Shown here in pieces: positions 9,252 to 19,019 of a stretch of DNA of 39,779 nucleotides. The DNA is from Comamonadaceae bacterium (GTDB taxonomy: Bacteria > Pseudomonadota > Gammaproteobacteria > Burkholderiales > Burkholderiaceae_C). Made by a program: the position numbers and the translations under genes. The notes beneath the pieces are model-generated. The model worked only from the letters and a program-made list of their open reading frames with translations. It made no database searches and was not told the origin of the DNA. Each line of letters starts with the position of its first letter. Within the stretch, counting starts at the first letter, position 1. Location: positions 1 through 39,779 of the forward strand of contig JAJTGB010000001.1 of NCBI GenBank assembly GCA_021298995.1, given 5' to 3'.

Positions 9252-11885
9252 TCAGGATTGCAAGACTTGCAGCAACTCGGTCTCAATCTCGATTTGCTCA
9301 CGGTTGTGTTGAAGCGCCGAACCCTCAATCAAGAAGCTGTCTTCAACCCTTTCACCAAGCGTGCTGATCTTGGCCAACTTCAGGCTGATGCTGTGTTTGG
9401 CCAGTACTGTGGCCACGCTGTAGAGCAATCCCATTTTGTCGCTGGCCGAAATGGCCAACAACCAACTTTGGGCTTTTTCATCGGGATGCAAACTGATGCG
9501 AGGTGCGATGGGAAAGTTTTTGACGCGCCGAGAAACACGCCCTTTTGTGGGCGGCGGCAATTCCCCTTTTTGATCGATGGTAACACTTAGCCCTGACTCC
9601 ACCATGTTGATGAGCTCTCGATAGTGCTCTGGCAGCAGCGATGTCACTACTTGAAAAGTGTCTAATGCATAACCGTTCTTGGCGGTGTGAATTTTGGCGT
9701 CCAAAATACTGAAACCGGCTTGATCAAAATAACCACAAATGCGAGCAAACAAATCGGTTTGATCTTCTGCATAGACCAAGACCTGCAATCCTTCGCCTAG
9801 GGGAGAAATTCGGGCTCTCACAATGCTTTTGCCAATCATTGTTGCCACAGACGGCCGTTCTGCTTTGGAGACGTATCTAGAAAGTTGTCTGGCGTGCCAT
9901 GCAATTTCGCTGGCATCGTGGCGCATGAAGTAGCCGATGTCTAGGGTGTCCCACAATGCTTTTTGACCATCGTGTGGTTCTGAGTGTCTTGCCAGTTCAA
10001 CCAAGGCATCGCGTTTTCTGGCTTCAACTTCTGCATTGGCATCGGGGGCTCGGCCACCCAACATCCGCAAGGTGAACTTGTAAAGGTCTTCAAGGAGTTT
10101 GCCTTTCCAGGCGTTCCAAACCTTGGGGCTGGTGCCCCGAATGTCGGCAACCGTGAGCAGATACAAAGCGGTTAGTTGACGCTCATTGCCAACACGCTTG
10201 GCAAAAGCGGCAATGACATCGGGGTCGCTTAAATCTTCTTTTTGAGCCACATGACTCATGGTGAGATGTTCGCGCACTAAAAATGCGATGAGCTGAGCAT
10301 CCTTGGTTTCGATGCTATGTTGCCTGCAAAACCGCTTGACTTCAAGCACACCCAATTGGGAATGATCTCCCCCGCGACCTTTGGCAATGTCATGAAACAA
10401 TGCGGCGGTGTAAAGAATGTAGGGCTTGTCCCAGCCCGCAGCCAGTTGCGAACAAAACGGATACTCATGCGCATGATCTGCAATGAAGAATCGGCGCACG
10501 TTTCGCAAAACCATCAGGATGTGCTGATCGACGGTGTAAACGTGAAACAGATCGTGCTGCATTTGTCCCACAATATTTCGAAACACCCACAGATAGCGAC
10601 CCAACACAGAGGTTTGATTCATCAAGCGCATTGAATGGGTGATGCCCTGACTTTCTTGAAGGATCTTCAAGAAAGTGTCTCGATTGACAGGATCTTGCCT
10701 GAACTTGGCATCCATCACGCCTCGAACGTTGTAAAGCGCTCGAAGTGTTTTAGCCGACAGCCCCTTCACACCTTGCGTCTGCTGGTACAGCAAAAACGTT
10801 TCTAAGATGGCATGCGGGTGGTTTTGATACAGGTCGTCTTGAGCTACCTCAAGAAGGCCATTCTTTTCATAAAAATGGGCATTGATTTTGCGCAACTCAA
10901 TTTGAAGATCCCCACGTTGGGCCTGCAAATACTCTTCGATGTTCAGCAATAAGATTTGATTCAACTGGGTGACAGCTTTGGCCGCCCAGTAATACTGACG
11001 CATCAAAACTTCACTCGCTCGTTGCTTGTGCTTGCCGTCTGGTGTGCTTTTGGCTTTGTAGCCAAATGACTCTGCCAAGGCGTGCTGCAAATCGAAAACC
11101 AAGCGATCTTCTCGTCGCTTGGCGAGTAAATGAAGTCGGGCGCGAATGAGGCTCAGAACCGCTTCATTGCGTTTGATTTGCTTAACCTCAAGAGGTGTTG
11201 CCAAGCCCTTGGCAGCTAAATCGTCCCATGTCCTGCCGAGGCCGGCAGCTCTAGAAACCCACAAAATGATTTGCAGATCTCGCAAACCACCCGGAGACTC
11301 TTTGCAATTGGGCTCGAGGGCGTAGGGGGTGTTTTCAAACTTGTTGTGGCGCTGGTTCAATTCAAGCGTTTTGGCAACGAAGAATGCATGGGGATCCATG
11401 GCTTCTTCATAACGCTTTTGAAACTGTGTGTAGAGCTTTTTTTGGCCGGTGATCAGTCTGCTTTCAAGCAAAGAGGTTTTCACCGTGATGTCTTTTTCTG
11501 ACTCTTCAATGCAATCGCTCAGTGTTCTGACACTGGAGCCAATTTCGAGGCCACTGTCCCAGCAACTGCCAATGAAAGTTTCCAATTTAGCTTTGAGCTC
11601 TGGAGAATTTTCTGCAATGACACTATCGGGTAGCAACACCAGAACGTCGACATCCGAGGACGGAAACAATTCACCACGGCCGTAGCCGCCCACGGCAATG
11701 AGCGCTTCACCTTGGTCAAAACCAGCTTTGCACCAAAGTTCAATCAGAAGTTTGTCTGCCAGTTTGGCGAGTCGAACCAGAGTGGGCTTCAGCCCCCGAC
11801 CATTGGCAGCACTGTCCGAAATACTTGACCACAGGGCCTGCTTTTCCTGGCGGTACTTGTCTCTCAATACTGACACGTCAGTCAT
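9252..11885 (-). CDS. glnD: Bifunctional uridylyltransferase/uridylyl-removing enzyme GlnD
   Basis: GlnD is the glutamine sensor that adds UMP to PII proteins when nitrogen is short and removes it when glutamine is plentiful. The nucleotidyltransferase motif GGYGRGELFPSSDVDV lies at residues 66-81. The HD hydrolase site FHDIAKGRGGDHSQLG has His498 and Asp499. Two ACT domains close the protein, near residues 700-775 (LQVLVYAEDQTDLFARICGYF) and 805-877 (LLAISASDKMGLLYSVATVL). I start it at 11885 (MTDVSVLRDK), giving 877 residues; the longer track ORF overlaps map. AAAGG lies eight bases upstream, inside the end of map. Only four bases separate the map stop from this start, so coupling is likely. 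Confidence 0.96.
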   Translation of the reverse strand: MTDVSVLRDKYRQEKQALWSSISDSAANGRGLKPTLVRLAKLADKLLIELWCKAGFDQGEALIAVGGYGRGELFPSSDVDVLVLLPDSVIAENSPELKAKLETFIGSCWDSGLEIGSSVRTLSDCIEESEKDITVKTSLLESRLITGQKKLYTQFQKRYEEAMDPHAFFVAKTLELNQRHNKFENTPYALEPNCKESPGGLRDLQIILWVSRAAGLGRTWDDLAAKGLATPLEVKQIKRNEAVLSLIRARLHLLAKRREDRLVFDLQHALAESFGYKAKSTPDGKHKQRASEVLMRQYYWAAKAVTQLNQILLLNIEEYLQAQRGDLQIELRKINAHFYEKNGLLEVAQDDLYQNHPHAILETFLLYQQTQGVKGLSAKTLRALYNVRGVMDAKFRQDPVNRDTFLKILQESQGITHSMRLMNQTSVLGRYLWVFRNIVGQMQHDLFHVYTVDQHILMVLRNVRRFFIADHAHEYPFCSQLAAGWDKPYILYTAALFHDIAKGRGGDHSQLGVLEVKRFCRQHSIETKDAQLIAFLVREHLTMSHVAQKEDLSDPDVIAAFAKRVGNERQLTALYLLTVADIRGTSPKVWNAWKGKLLEDLYKFTLRMLGGRAPDANAEVEARKRDALVELARHSEPHDGQKALWDTLDIGYFMRHDASEIAWHARQLSRYVSKAERPSVATMIGKSIVRARISPLGEGLQVLVYAEDQTDLFARICGYFDQAGFSILDAKIHTAKNGYALDTFQVVTSLLPEHYRELINMVESGLSVTIDQKGELPPPTKGRVSRRVKNFPIAPRISLHPDEKAQSWLLAISASDKMGLLYSVATVLAKHSISLKLAKISTLGERVEDSFLIEGSALQHNREQIEIETELLQVLQS

Positions 11886-11889
11886 GCCA

Positions 11890-12693
11890 TTAGCCTTTGA
11901 CAAAATCAGGCGTGGGAGGGCTTCCTGCAGACAGGGTGAGTACCTCATACCCAGTTTCAGTGACCAAAATGGTATGTTCCCACTGGGCTGAAAGGCTTCT
12001 GTCTTTGGTCACAATGGTCCAGCCATCGCCCATCTCCTTGATGTCGCGTTTGCCAGCGTTGATCATGGGCTCAATGGTGAAGGTCATGCCTGCCTTGAGT
12101 TCGTCCAAGGTGCCAGGCTTTCCATAATGTAAAACTTGGGGCTCTTCGTGGAAAACTCGGCCAATGCCATGACCACAAAACTCGCGAACAATGGAAAAGC
12201 CTAAGTTTTCGGCAAACTTTTGAATAGCCCAACCAATATCGCCAAGGCGGGCGCCAGGTTTGACCTGTTCAATGCCGTGCCACATGGCGTCGTAGGTGAC
12301 TGCGCAAAGTCGCTTGGCCGCAATGGAAGCGTCTCCCACGATGAACATGCGACTGGTGTCGCCATGCCAACCGTCTTTGATCACGGTGATGTCGATGTTG
12401 ACGATGTCGCCCTTTTTGAGCTGTTTTTCATTCGGAATGCCATGGCAAACCTGGTGATTGATGGAGGTGCAAATGGACTTGGGGTAGGGCGAATAACCTG
12501 GGGGTTGGTAGTTAAGGGGGGCAGGAATGGTGCCCTGAACTTGGACCATGAAGTCGTGGGCCAGTTTGTCAAGCTCATTGGTACTGACGCCCGGTTGTAC
12601 AAAGGGTGTTAAATAATCGAGTACTTCGGATGCAAGGCGTCCCGCCACACGCATGCCGTTGGCGCCATTGGCGTCTTTGAGGGTGATTGTCAT
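11890..12693 (-). CDS. map: Methionine aminopeptidase, type I
   Basis: This enzyme removes the initiator methionine from new proteins on the ribosome. All five metal ligands are visible: Asp101 (NIDITVIKDG), Asp112 (HGDTSRMF), His175 (GHGIGRVFHEEP), Glu208 (FTIEPM) and Glu239 (QWEHTILVT). His84 in QVCHGIPN is the usual substrate-binding histidine. The length of 267 residues is standard for the short type I form. The ATG at 12693 has no SD sequence. Instead GATAAT, resembling a -10 box, ends eight bases before it, which raises the chance of a leaderless message. It is followed closely by glnD and diverges from purL. Confidence 0.97.
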   Translation of the reverse strand: MTITLKDANGANGMRVAGRLASEVLDYLTPFVQPGVSTNELDKLAHDFMVQVQGTIPAPLNYQPPGYSPYPKSICTSINHQVCHGIPNEKQLKKGDIVNIDITVIKDGWHGDTSRMFIVGDASIAAKRLCAVTYDAMWHGIEQVKPGARLGDIGWAIQKFAENLGFSIVREFCGHGIGRVFHEEPQVLHYGKPGTLDELKAGMTFTIEPMINAGKRDIKEMGDGWTIVTKDRSLSAQWEHTILVTETGYEVLTLSAGSPPTPDFVKG

Positions 12694-12824
12694 GGGGATA
12701 GATTATCCCATCCTGTAGCCAATTTTGCAGAACAGGACGCCGGCAGCGGTTAAAATAACAGCTCGTTCAGTGCCCCAGTCAGCGGTATTTGAGACACTTT
12801 TCACATTGCCCTCAAGGCCAGCCA
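12694..12824. promoter_or_regulatory. Divergent map/purL control region
   Basis: This 131-base gap must hold the promoters for map (-) and purL (+). On the map side, GGGATA-GAT-TATCCC (12695-12709) is an inverted repeat that contains GATAAT in the minus direction. On the purL side, TAAAAT at 12751-12756 matches a -10 box in five of six positions, but no convincing -35 lies at the right distance. AAGG at 12814-12817 is the SD for purL. No known purine operator sequence is recognised. Confidence 0.4.
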
Positions 12825-15800
12825 GTGACCCTGCAAACTCTTATCTTGGAAGGCGGTAACGCCCTCAGTGAATTTCGCGTTCAGCAATTACTTCCGAGCT
12901 TGCAGGCGCATTGTCCTGAAATCAAGGGGCTCACAGGTCAGTATTTGCACTTGGTTGCAAGCCCCGATCGTCTGGACCAGGCACATCAAAATGTCTTAAA
13001 ACAGCTGCTTGCATATGGTGAGCCATTTGAAACTCAAGCATCCACAGATGCGCAAGCTTGCATTTTCATTTATGTGTCTCCCCGACTGGGCACTGTATCG
13101 CCATGGGCATCCAAGGCCACTGACATAGCGCACAACTGTGGTTTGAAGGTCAGGCGCATTGAGCGCTTGCTGGCCTACTCACTGCAGTTTAAAAATAGCA
13201 AAGTAGCAAAGTCTTTGTCAGCAGACTTGCGCTTGAAATTGTCAGACTTGTTGCATGACCGAATGACCGAGTCCGTTCTTGCCCAACGCGATGATGCTTT
13301 GGCGCTCTTTACCGAATTGCAAGCCCAAGCGCTATTGCATGTTGATGTGTTGCAGGGGGGCAGAGGCGCACTTGTCAAAGCCAATCAAGAATTTGGTTTG
13401 GCATTGGCAGAAGATGAAATTGATTATCTTTTAAGTTCTTTCAAGCAGCTTGGCAGAAATCCCAGCGATGTTGAATTGATGATGTTTGCACAAGCCAACA
13501 GCGAGCACTGCCGACACAAAATTTTCAATGCCCAATTCACCATTGATGGCCAAGATCAAGCACACAGCTTGTTTGGCATGATTCGACACACGCATCAGCA
13601 AAACCCTCAACATACCGTGGTGGCTTACTCCGACAACGCGTCCGTCATGGTGGGCCACCAAGTTGAACGTTTTGCGGCCAAGCAAGGGGGGGCTTATCAA
13701 AAAGAAAATGCCCTGCACCATGTCTTGATGAAGGTCGAAACACACAATCACCCCACGGCCATTTCGCCTTATCCTGGCGCCTCCACCGGGGCGGGTGGTG
13801 AGATTCGGGACGAAGGTGCAACAGGCCGAGGCTCTAAGCCTAAAGCCGGCTTGACAGGCTTCACGGTTTCAAAATTGTGGAATAGCCCGCATGGAAAACC
13901 AGAGCACATCGCCAGCCCTTTGCAAATCATGACAGAAGGGCCTTTGGGCGGTGCGGCATTCAACAATGAATTTGGTCGCCCCAATTTGTTGGGCTACTTT
14001 CGGGAATACGAGCAGGTGGTTGACGGTGTTCTGCGCGGCTACCACAAGCCCATCATGATCGCTGGTGGTTTGGGTGTGATTGACGACATTCAGACTCAAA
14101 AAATTCAATTTCCTGCTGGTACGCTTTTGGTTCAGTTGGGCGGTCCTGGCATGCTCATTGGCATGGGAGGCAGTGCTGCCAGTTCAATGGCTTCAGGCAC
14201 CAACGCGGCCAATTTGGACTTTGATTCTGTTCAGCGAGGCAACCCTGAAATAGAGAGGCGCGCTCAAGAGGTAATCAACCATTGTTGGGTCATGGGACTG
14301 GCCAATCCCATTTTGGCCATTCACGATGTGGGCGCGGGCGGCCTGTCAAATGCATTTCCAGAACTCACCAACGATGCAGGTCGGGGTGCGCGCTTTGATT
14401 TGCGTGCTGTGCCGCTTGAGGCTTCTGGCCTGTCACCCAAAGAAATTTGGTCCAACGAAAGTCAAGAGCGATATGTTTTGGCCATTGCGCCGGAGTCACT
14501 CGATCTGTTCAAGTCATTTTGCGATCGTGAGCGCTGCCCATTTGCAGTGGTTGGCGTTGCCACAGAAGAACGCCAATTGGTTTTAACTGACGACCAAGCG
14601 CTCGATTCAGAGTTGAAAAATCCGGTCAACATGCCGATGAATGTGTTGTTGGGAAAGCCACCCAAAATGCATCGCCAGGTTACTTCAGTTCAGCGCACCA
14701 CCAAGCCCATCAATCTGACCGGTGTGAGTTTGCAAGATGCCGTTGTGAGCGTTCTCAGCCACCCCACTGTGGCCTCTAAACGATTCTTGATCACCATCGG
14801 TGATCGCTCGGTAGGTGGTTTGACGCATCGCGATCAAATGGTGGGCCCATGGCAAGTTCCTGTTGCTGACTGTGCCGTGACTTTGGCTGACTATCGGGGC
14901 TTTCAAGGCGAAGCCATGAGCATGGGGGAGCGCACACCTTTGGCCAGCATCGATGCCGCAGCTTCAGGCCGCATGGCGGTGGCTGAGGCCATTACCAATT
15001 TATTGGCCGCGCCCATTGAGTTAGACCGCGTCAAACTCAGTGCCAATTGGATGGCTGCTTGCGGCGAACCTGGCGAAGACGCTGCGCTTTATGAAACCGT
15101 CAAGGCAGTGGGGCTTGAGTTGTGTCCTGCATTGGGTATTTCTATTCCTGTGGGCAAAGACAGCCTGTCGATGAAAACACAATGGACCGAAAACGGTGCT
15201 GTTCACAAGGTAACTTCTCCGGTGAGTCTGGTGGTGAGTGCATTTGCCAGCTTGCCAGATGTTCGCGGTACCTTGACGCCTCAGTTGAATGCCAGTGTGA
15301 CCGATTCCTCCCTGATTTTGATCGATCTGAGCAACGGCCAAAACCGCATGGGTGGCAGCATCTTGAGTCAGGTTTTGAACCAATCCGACGATTTGGTGCC
15401 TGATTTGGAGAAGCCTGAACACTTGGTCAATTTGGTCAAGGTGGTCAACTTACTTCGCCAGCAAGGCAAAATTTTGGCTTATCACGACCGAAGCGATGGT
15501 GGCTTGTTTAGCACTGTGGCAGAGATGTGTTTTGCGGGCCAAGTGGGGGTGGCGCTGAACCTCGACCTTTTGGTGACGGAAGGCGATGGCATTTCAGACA
15601 GCCGTGCTGAATATGGTGATGCCAAAAATTGGGCGCAGCAAATTAGCGCTAGGCGAGAGGAGTTAACGCTCAAAGCGCTTTTCAATGAAGAGCTGGGCGT
15701 TGTGATTCAAATTGCCACCGAAGATCGTGCAGAAGTGATGCAACTCTTGCGTGAGCATGGCCTTTCAAAGCATAGCCATGTGGTAGGCAAAACGCGACCT

Positions 15801-16817
15801 GTACATTCCGCCATTGACAAAGGCGTGGGGTCCTTGAGCATTTGGCGCGACACCCAAGAAATTTTCACAGCCAAGTTGGAAGACTTGCACCAAGTTTGGG
15901 ACAGCGTCAGTTGGAAAATTTGTCAACAGCGCGATAACGCAAGCTGTGCAGACATGGAGCATGCTAGCGTTGGTCGTTCCGACAATCCTGGTTTGCACGT
16001 TTCATTGTCTTTCAACCCAGAAGACAATGTGGCTGCGCCTTACTTGAATTTGACCCAACCGCGTGTGGCCATTTTGCGTGAGCAGGGTGTTAATTCGCAC
16101 GTTGAAATGGCTTACGCTTTCAATGAGGCAGGCTTTGAGTCACATGATGTTCACATGACAGATTTACAAACTGGGCGTGTGAGCTTGAAAGATTTTCAAG
16201 GCCTTGTCGCATGTGGTGGTTTCTCTTATGGCGACACTTTGGGCGCTGGTATTGGCTGGGCAAGAAGCATCACATTCAACCCTTTGTTAGCCGATGAATT
16301 CAAAGGCTATTTTGCTCGTACAGACACCTTTGGTTTAGGTGTTTGCAATGGTTGCCAGATGTTTGCTGAATTGGCCGACATCATTCCTGGTGCCGATCAT
16401 TGGCCACGCTTCACCACCAACCAAAGTGAGCGGTTTGAGGCGAGGCTTTCAATGGTTGAGGTCTTGCCATCGCCAAGCCTTTTCTTTGAAGGCATGGCTG
16501 GAAGCCGCATGCCCATTGCCGTTGCGCACGGTGAAGGCTTTGCCAATTTCAAGCATCGGGGGGCTGCAGAAAAAGTGATCAGTGCCATGCGCTTTGTCGA
16601 CAATGCTGGCCTGCCAACAGAACTTTACCCAGCCAACCCCAATGGCAGCTCTGGCGGCCTGACCGCTGTGACCACCGCCGATGGGCGCTTCACAGCCATG
16701 ATGCCGCACCCCGAGCGGGTCTTTCGAAATGTTCAGATGAGCTATACGCCTGACAATCTGTCGGCTTTCAGCCCTTGGCTCAGAATGTGGCAAAACGCAC
16801 GCCGCTGGCTCAAATAA
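12825..16817 (+). CDS. purL: Phosphoribosylformylglycinamidine synthase PurL (large form)
   Basis: This single-chain FGAM synthetase converts FGAR, glutamine and ATP to FGAM in purine synthesis. The order is an N-terminal PurS-like domain, two AIRS-like ATP halves ([38 protein letters not shown]) and a C-terminal glutamine amidotransferase with Cys1174 in GVCNGCQMF, and His1295 and Glu1297 in PHPER. I start it at the GTG at 12825, giving [17 protein letters not shown] and 1330 residues. That start has AAGG seven bases upstream and lines up with relatives beginning MTLxxxxxEGGNALS. The TTG used in the ORF track, 12 codons earlier, has no SD. A strong terminator follows directly. Confidence 0.96.
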   Translation: MTLQTLILEGGNALSEFRVQQLLPSLQAHCPEIKGLTGQYLHLVASPDRLDQAHQNVLKQLLAYGEPFETQASTDAQACIFIYVSPRLGTVSPWASKATDIAHNCGLKVRRIERLLAYSLQFKNSKVAKSLSADLRLKLSDLLHDRMTESVLAQRDDALALFTELQAQALLHVDVLQGGRGALVKANQEFGLALAEDEIDYLLSSFKQLGRNPSDVELMMFAQANSEHCRHKIFNAQFTIDGQDQAHSLFGMIRHTHQQNPQHTVVAYSDNASVMVGHQVERFAAKQGGAYQKENALHHVLMKVETHNHPTAISPYPGASTGAGGEIRDEGATGRGSKPKAGLTGFTVSKLWNSPHGKPEHIASPLQIMTEGPLGGAAFNNEFGRPNLLGYFREYEQVVDGVLRGYHKPIMIAGGLGVIDDIQTQKIQFPAGTLLVQLGGPGMLIGMGGSAASSMASGTNAANLDFDSVQRGNPEIERRAQEVINHCWVMGLANPILAIHDVGAGGLSNAFPELTNDAGRGARFDLRAVPLEASGLSPKEIWSNESQERYVLAIAPESLDLFKSFCDRERCPFAVVGVATEERQLVLTDDQALDSELKNPVNMPMNVLLGKPPKMHRQVTSVQRTTKPINLTGVSLQDAVVSVLSHPTVASKRFLITIGDRSVGGLTHRDQMVGPWQVPVADCAVTLADYRGFQGEAMSMGERTPLASIDAAASGRMAVAEAITNLLAAPIELDRVKLSANWMAACGEPGEDAALYETVKAVGLELCPALGISIPVGKDSLSMKTQWTENGAVHKVTSPVSLVVSAFASLPDVRGTLTPQLNASVTDSSLILIDLSNGQNRMGGSILSQVLNQSDDLVPDLEKPEHLVNLVKVVNLLRQQGKILAYHDRSDGGLFSTVAEMCFAGQVGVALNLDLLVTEGDGISDSRAEYGDAKNWAQQISARREELTLKALFNEELGVVIQIATEDRAEVMQLLREHGLSKHSHVVGKTRPVHSAIDKGVGSLSIWRDTQEIFTAKLEDLHQVWDSVSWKICQQRDNASCADMEHASVGRSDNPGLHVSLSFNPEDNVAAPYLNLTQPRVAILREQGVNSHVEMAYAFNEAGFESHDVHMTDLQTGRVSLKDFQGLVACGGFSYGDTLGAGIGWARSITFNPLLADEFKGYFARTDTFGLGVCNGCQMFAELADIIPGADHWPRFTTNQSERFEARLSMVEVLPSPSLFFEGMAGSRMPIAVAHGEGFANFKHRGAAEKVISAMRFVDNAGLPTELYPANPNGSSGGLTAVTTADGRFTAMMPHPERVFRNVQMSYTPDNLSAFSPWLRMWQNARRWLK

Positions 16818-16818
16818 A

Positions 16819-16851
16819 AAAAGCACTTAGACTTGCAGTCTAAGTGCTTTT
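16819..16851. terminator. Strong bidirectional intrinsic terminator
   Basis: AAAAGCACTTAGAC and GTCTAAGTGCTTTT make a perfect 14-bp stem with loop TTGCA. A-rich and T-rich ends flank both sides, so it can stop transcription of purL (+) and of the convergent isomerase gene (-). It begins one base after the purL stop. Confidence 0.92.
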
Positions 16852-16890
16852 AGAGTCCCATCAAAATGGGACGTTCAAGTGGCTGTGAAC

Positions 16891-17664
16891 TTATTTCACT
16901 TTGGCTTTTGCGCGCAAATCTTCTTGGAATTTACCTAGTTTGGTTTGCGTCAATTGCTGGGTGATTTGGGGTTTGACCTCGTCCAATTTGGGCAGCTGAG
17001 CTTCACGCACATCGTCTACCCGAATGATGTGAAAGCCGAACTGGCTTTTCACGGGCACATCGGTCATTTGGCCTTTTTCAAGCTTGACCATGGCATTGGA
17101 AAACTCTGGCACATAGCTGGCAGCACTGGCCCAATCTAAATCACCACCATTGGCACCAGAGCCTGGATCCTTAGATGCTTTTTTAGCCAAGTCTTCAAAC
17201 TTGCCACCTTTTTTCAGATCGGCAATGAGGGCTTTGGCTTCGTCTTCTTTTTCAACCAAGATATGGCGAGCACGGTATTCTTTGCCGCCATTGGCTGCCA
17301 CAAATTTGTCGTATTCAGCTTTGATTTCGGCATCTGTGACGGGGTTCTTCTTTTGGAAGTTGGCAAACAGCTCGCGAATCAACAGGCTTTGGCGCGCCAA
17401 TTCGAGTTGCGTTTTGTAGTCGTCGCTGGCTTCGAGGCCGCGTTTGCGAGCTTCTTGCACGAAGATTTCACGGGCAATGAGTTCTTCTTTGATTTGCGCC
17501 AAAATTTCAGGGGTGACAGGTCGGCCAGAGCGCTCAACTTGTTGTTTGAGGGCTTCTACGCGAGAGCTAGGGACGGGCTTGCCGTTCACAACTGCCAAAT
17601 TCTGCGCCATTGCAGACAAGCTCAATGCAGCGACCAAGCTCAAGGCCAATTTCGAAAGTTTCAT
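16891..17664 (-). CDS. Periplasmic parvulin-type peptidyl-prolyl isomerase
   Basis: This PpiC/SurA-like folding helper has 257 residues. Residues 1-20 are a clear signal peptide ending SAMA-Q. A helical N-terminal chaperone region follows (30-125), then a parvulin domain at 131-219 with ARHILVEKEDEAKAL, GGDLDW and FGFHIIRVDDV. A basic C-terminal helix closes it. It probably assists folding of exported proteins in the periplasm by turning proline bonds. GAGG lies six bases before the ATG. It is the last gene of a five-gene minus-strand run, 25 bases after bolA. The family is certain; clients are unknown. Confidence 0.93.
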   Translation of the reverse strand: MKLSKLALSLVAALSLSAMAQNLAVVNGKPVPSSRVEALKQQVERSGRPVTPEILAQIKEELIAREIFVQEARKRGLEASDDYKTQLELARQSLLIRELFANFQKKNPVTDAEIKAEYDKFVAANGGKEYRARHILVEKEDEAKALIADLKKGGKFEDLAKKASKDPGSGANGGDLDWASAASYVPEFSNAMVKLEKGQMTDVPVKSQFGFHIIRVDDVREAQLPKLDEVKPQITQQLTQTKLGKFQEDLRAKAKVK

Positions 17665-17689
17665 CAGATTCCTCAGATTGCAATTAAAT

Positions 17690-17983
17690 TTAGTTAGATC
17701 GAAATTCTATCGCCAGAGCGTGAAGCCCATTGTCCAAGAATTCTTGAAGCGAATCATACACAAGGCGGTGACGCTGAACGCGATTGAGCTTTTCAAAATG
17801 ACCGGAGGCAATGACCACCCGGTAATGGCTGTTCAAGCCCAAATCATTGGCACCGGCATGGCCGGCGTGTTGGGCACTTTCATCGATGACCTCTAAAAAG
17901 CTAGGCTCAAAGCATCTTTGCAAAGTGGCCACCATGAGGGGTTGCCAAGAAGTATCGGGGGGAAGGGTATTTTGATCAGGCAT
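17690..17983 (-). CDS. BolA-family protein
   Basis: This 97-residue BolA-like protein has the core helix-turn region HYRVVIASGHFEKLNRVQRHRLVYDSLQEFL, with the conserved histidine of HRLVY that binds Fe-S clusters together with monothiol glutaredoxins. BolA proteins act in iron-sulfur trafficking and stress responses. The N-terminal 15 residues look disordered. It begins nine bases after the yciB stop and has no obvious SD, so it probably depends on cotranscription with yciB. Which BolA subgroup it belongs to is not clear from sequence alone. Confidence 0.9.
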   Translation of the reverse strand: MPDQNTLPPDTSWQPLMVATLQRCFEPSFLEVIDESAQHAGHAGANDLGLNSHYRVVIASGHFEKLNRVQRHRLVYDSLQEFLDNGLHALAIEFRSN

Positions 17984-17992
17984 GGCGTAGGC

Positions 17993-18550
17993 TTATTGAA
18001 CAGGTTCATCATCCGTGGCTTTTTCGGCAGGCGGCACATGCTTGGCAATGTAAAAACCGGTTCCGACAATGAAGATCAAGGGAAAAATGTAACCCCATAT
18101 TTTGAAATTCACCCAATCTTCGGTGCTGAAGTAGTAGGCCACATACGCGTTCAATGCTGACATGAATATGCAATAAAGGATCCATGCCGTGCTCAAAGTT
18201 TGCCAATTGGCATCAGGCAGGTTGACCTGACTGCCCAACATGGTTTTTAAGAAATTTTTCTTGAACAAAAACTGAGCAACAAACAAACCCAAGGCCATGC
18301 ACCCGTAAAGCAGGGTTGGTTTGAATTTGATAAATCGATCATCGTGCAAAACCAGAGTCAAGGTGCCAAAGACCAAAATCAAAGCCAAGGTGACCTTTTG
18401 AAGGGTGGCCAATTTGCCATCAAGGCGATACAACAAAAGGCTTTGCACCACAGTGGCGGCCATGAGTACGGCAGTGGCCTCATAAATGCTGGCGAATTTG
18501 TAGGCTGCAAAAAACAGCAGTATGGGAAAAAGGTCGAGCGCAATTTTCAT
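17993..18550 (-). CDS. yciB: Inner-membrane protein YciB (septation protein A)
   Basis: This 185-residue membrane protein starts [18 protein letters not shown], the family hallmark, and has five to six hydrophobic helices. YciB proteins are linked to cell-envelope synthesis and intracellular septation, with no defined reaction. The C-terminal tail ([13 protein letters not shown]) is charged and likely cytoplasmic. It starts one base after the msrB stop, so it is surely in the same transcript. Family assignment is firm. Confidence 0.93.
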   Translation of the reverse strand: MKIALDLFPILLFFAAYKFASIYEATAVLMAATVVQSLLLYRLDGKLATLQKVTLALILVFGTLTLVLHDDRFIKFKPTLLYGCMALGLFVAQFLFKKNFLKTMLGSQVNLPDANWQTLSTAWILYCIFMSALNAYVAYYFSTEDWVNFKIWGYIFPLIFIVGTGFYIAKHVPPAEKATDDEPVQ

Positions 18551-18551
18551 C

Positions 18552-18965
18552 TTAGCTTTTCTGAAAATTCAAAGAAGCAGAGTTCATGCAGTAACGAAGA
18601 CCCGTCGGCTCAGGACCATCCTCAAAAACATGGCCCAAGTGAGCACCACATTGAGCGCAAACACTCTCAACTCGCACCATGCCATGACTGCGATCTACTT
18701 TTTGGGCGATGGCATCGGGCTCAGCTGATTGGTAAAAAGAGGGCCAGCCGCAACCAGCGTCAAATTTGGTGCTTGAATCAAAAAGCTTGGCGTCGCAGCA
18801 GACACAGTTGTACTGGCCATGCTCCCAGTGGGTTTCGTATTTGCCAGAATAGGGGCGCTCAGTGGCGGCACGGCGCGTCACTTCAAAAGCCAGAGGCTCT
18901 GCATTTTTGGCAATTAACCAAGCTCGCCATTCGGCGTCTGTTTGCGGTAATTTGGTTTGAGACAT
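18552..18965 (-). CDS. msrB: Peptide-methionine (R)-S-oxide reductase MsrB
   Basis: MsrB repairs the R form of oxidised methionine in proteins. Two CxxC pairs, Cys54/Cys57 and Cys103/Cys106, should hold structural zinc. The catalytic Cys126 is in RYCMNSASL, and [10 protein letters not shown] (71-80) forms the substrate pocket and offers Cys72. At 137 residues it is a stand-alone cytoplasmic MsrB without a signal peptide or fused MsrA. It lies 54 bases after selO and one base before yciB in a minus-strand run; selO is also associated with oxidative-stress responses. Confidence 0.96.
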   Translation of the reverse strand: MSQTKLPQTDAEWRAWLIAKNAEPLAFEVTRRAATERPYSGKYETHWEHGQYNCVCCDAKLFDSSTKFDAGCGWPSFYQSAEPDAIAQKVDRSHGMVRVESVCAQCGAHLGHVFEDGPEPTGLRYCMNSASLNFQKS

Positions 18966-19019
18966 GTTGAAAGTCTAACGCCTGTCAGGGTTAAAAATGG
19001 CCGGAAAGTTGATTTTGGC

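Noticed and set aside
11886-11948. Longer GlnD start in the ORF track.
   Set aside because: It would overlap map by about 59 bases; the ATG at 11885 has a good SD and the expected N-terminus.
12789-12824. TTG start for PurL in the ORF track.
   Set aside because: No SD lies before it, while the GTG at 12825 has AAGG at seven bases and matches the usual N-terminus.
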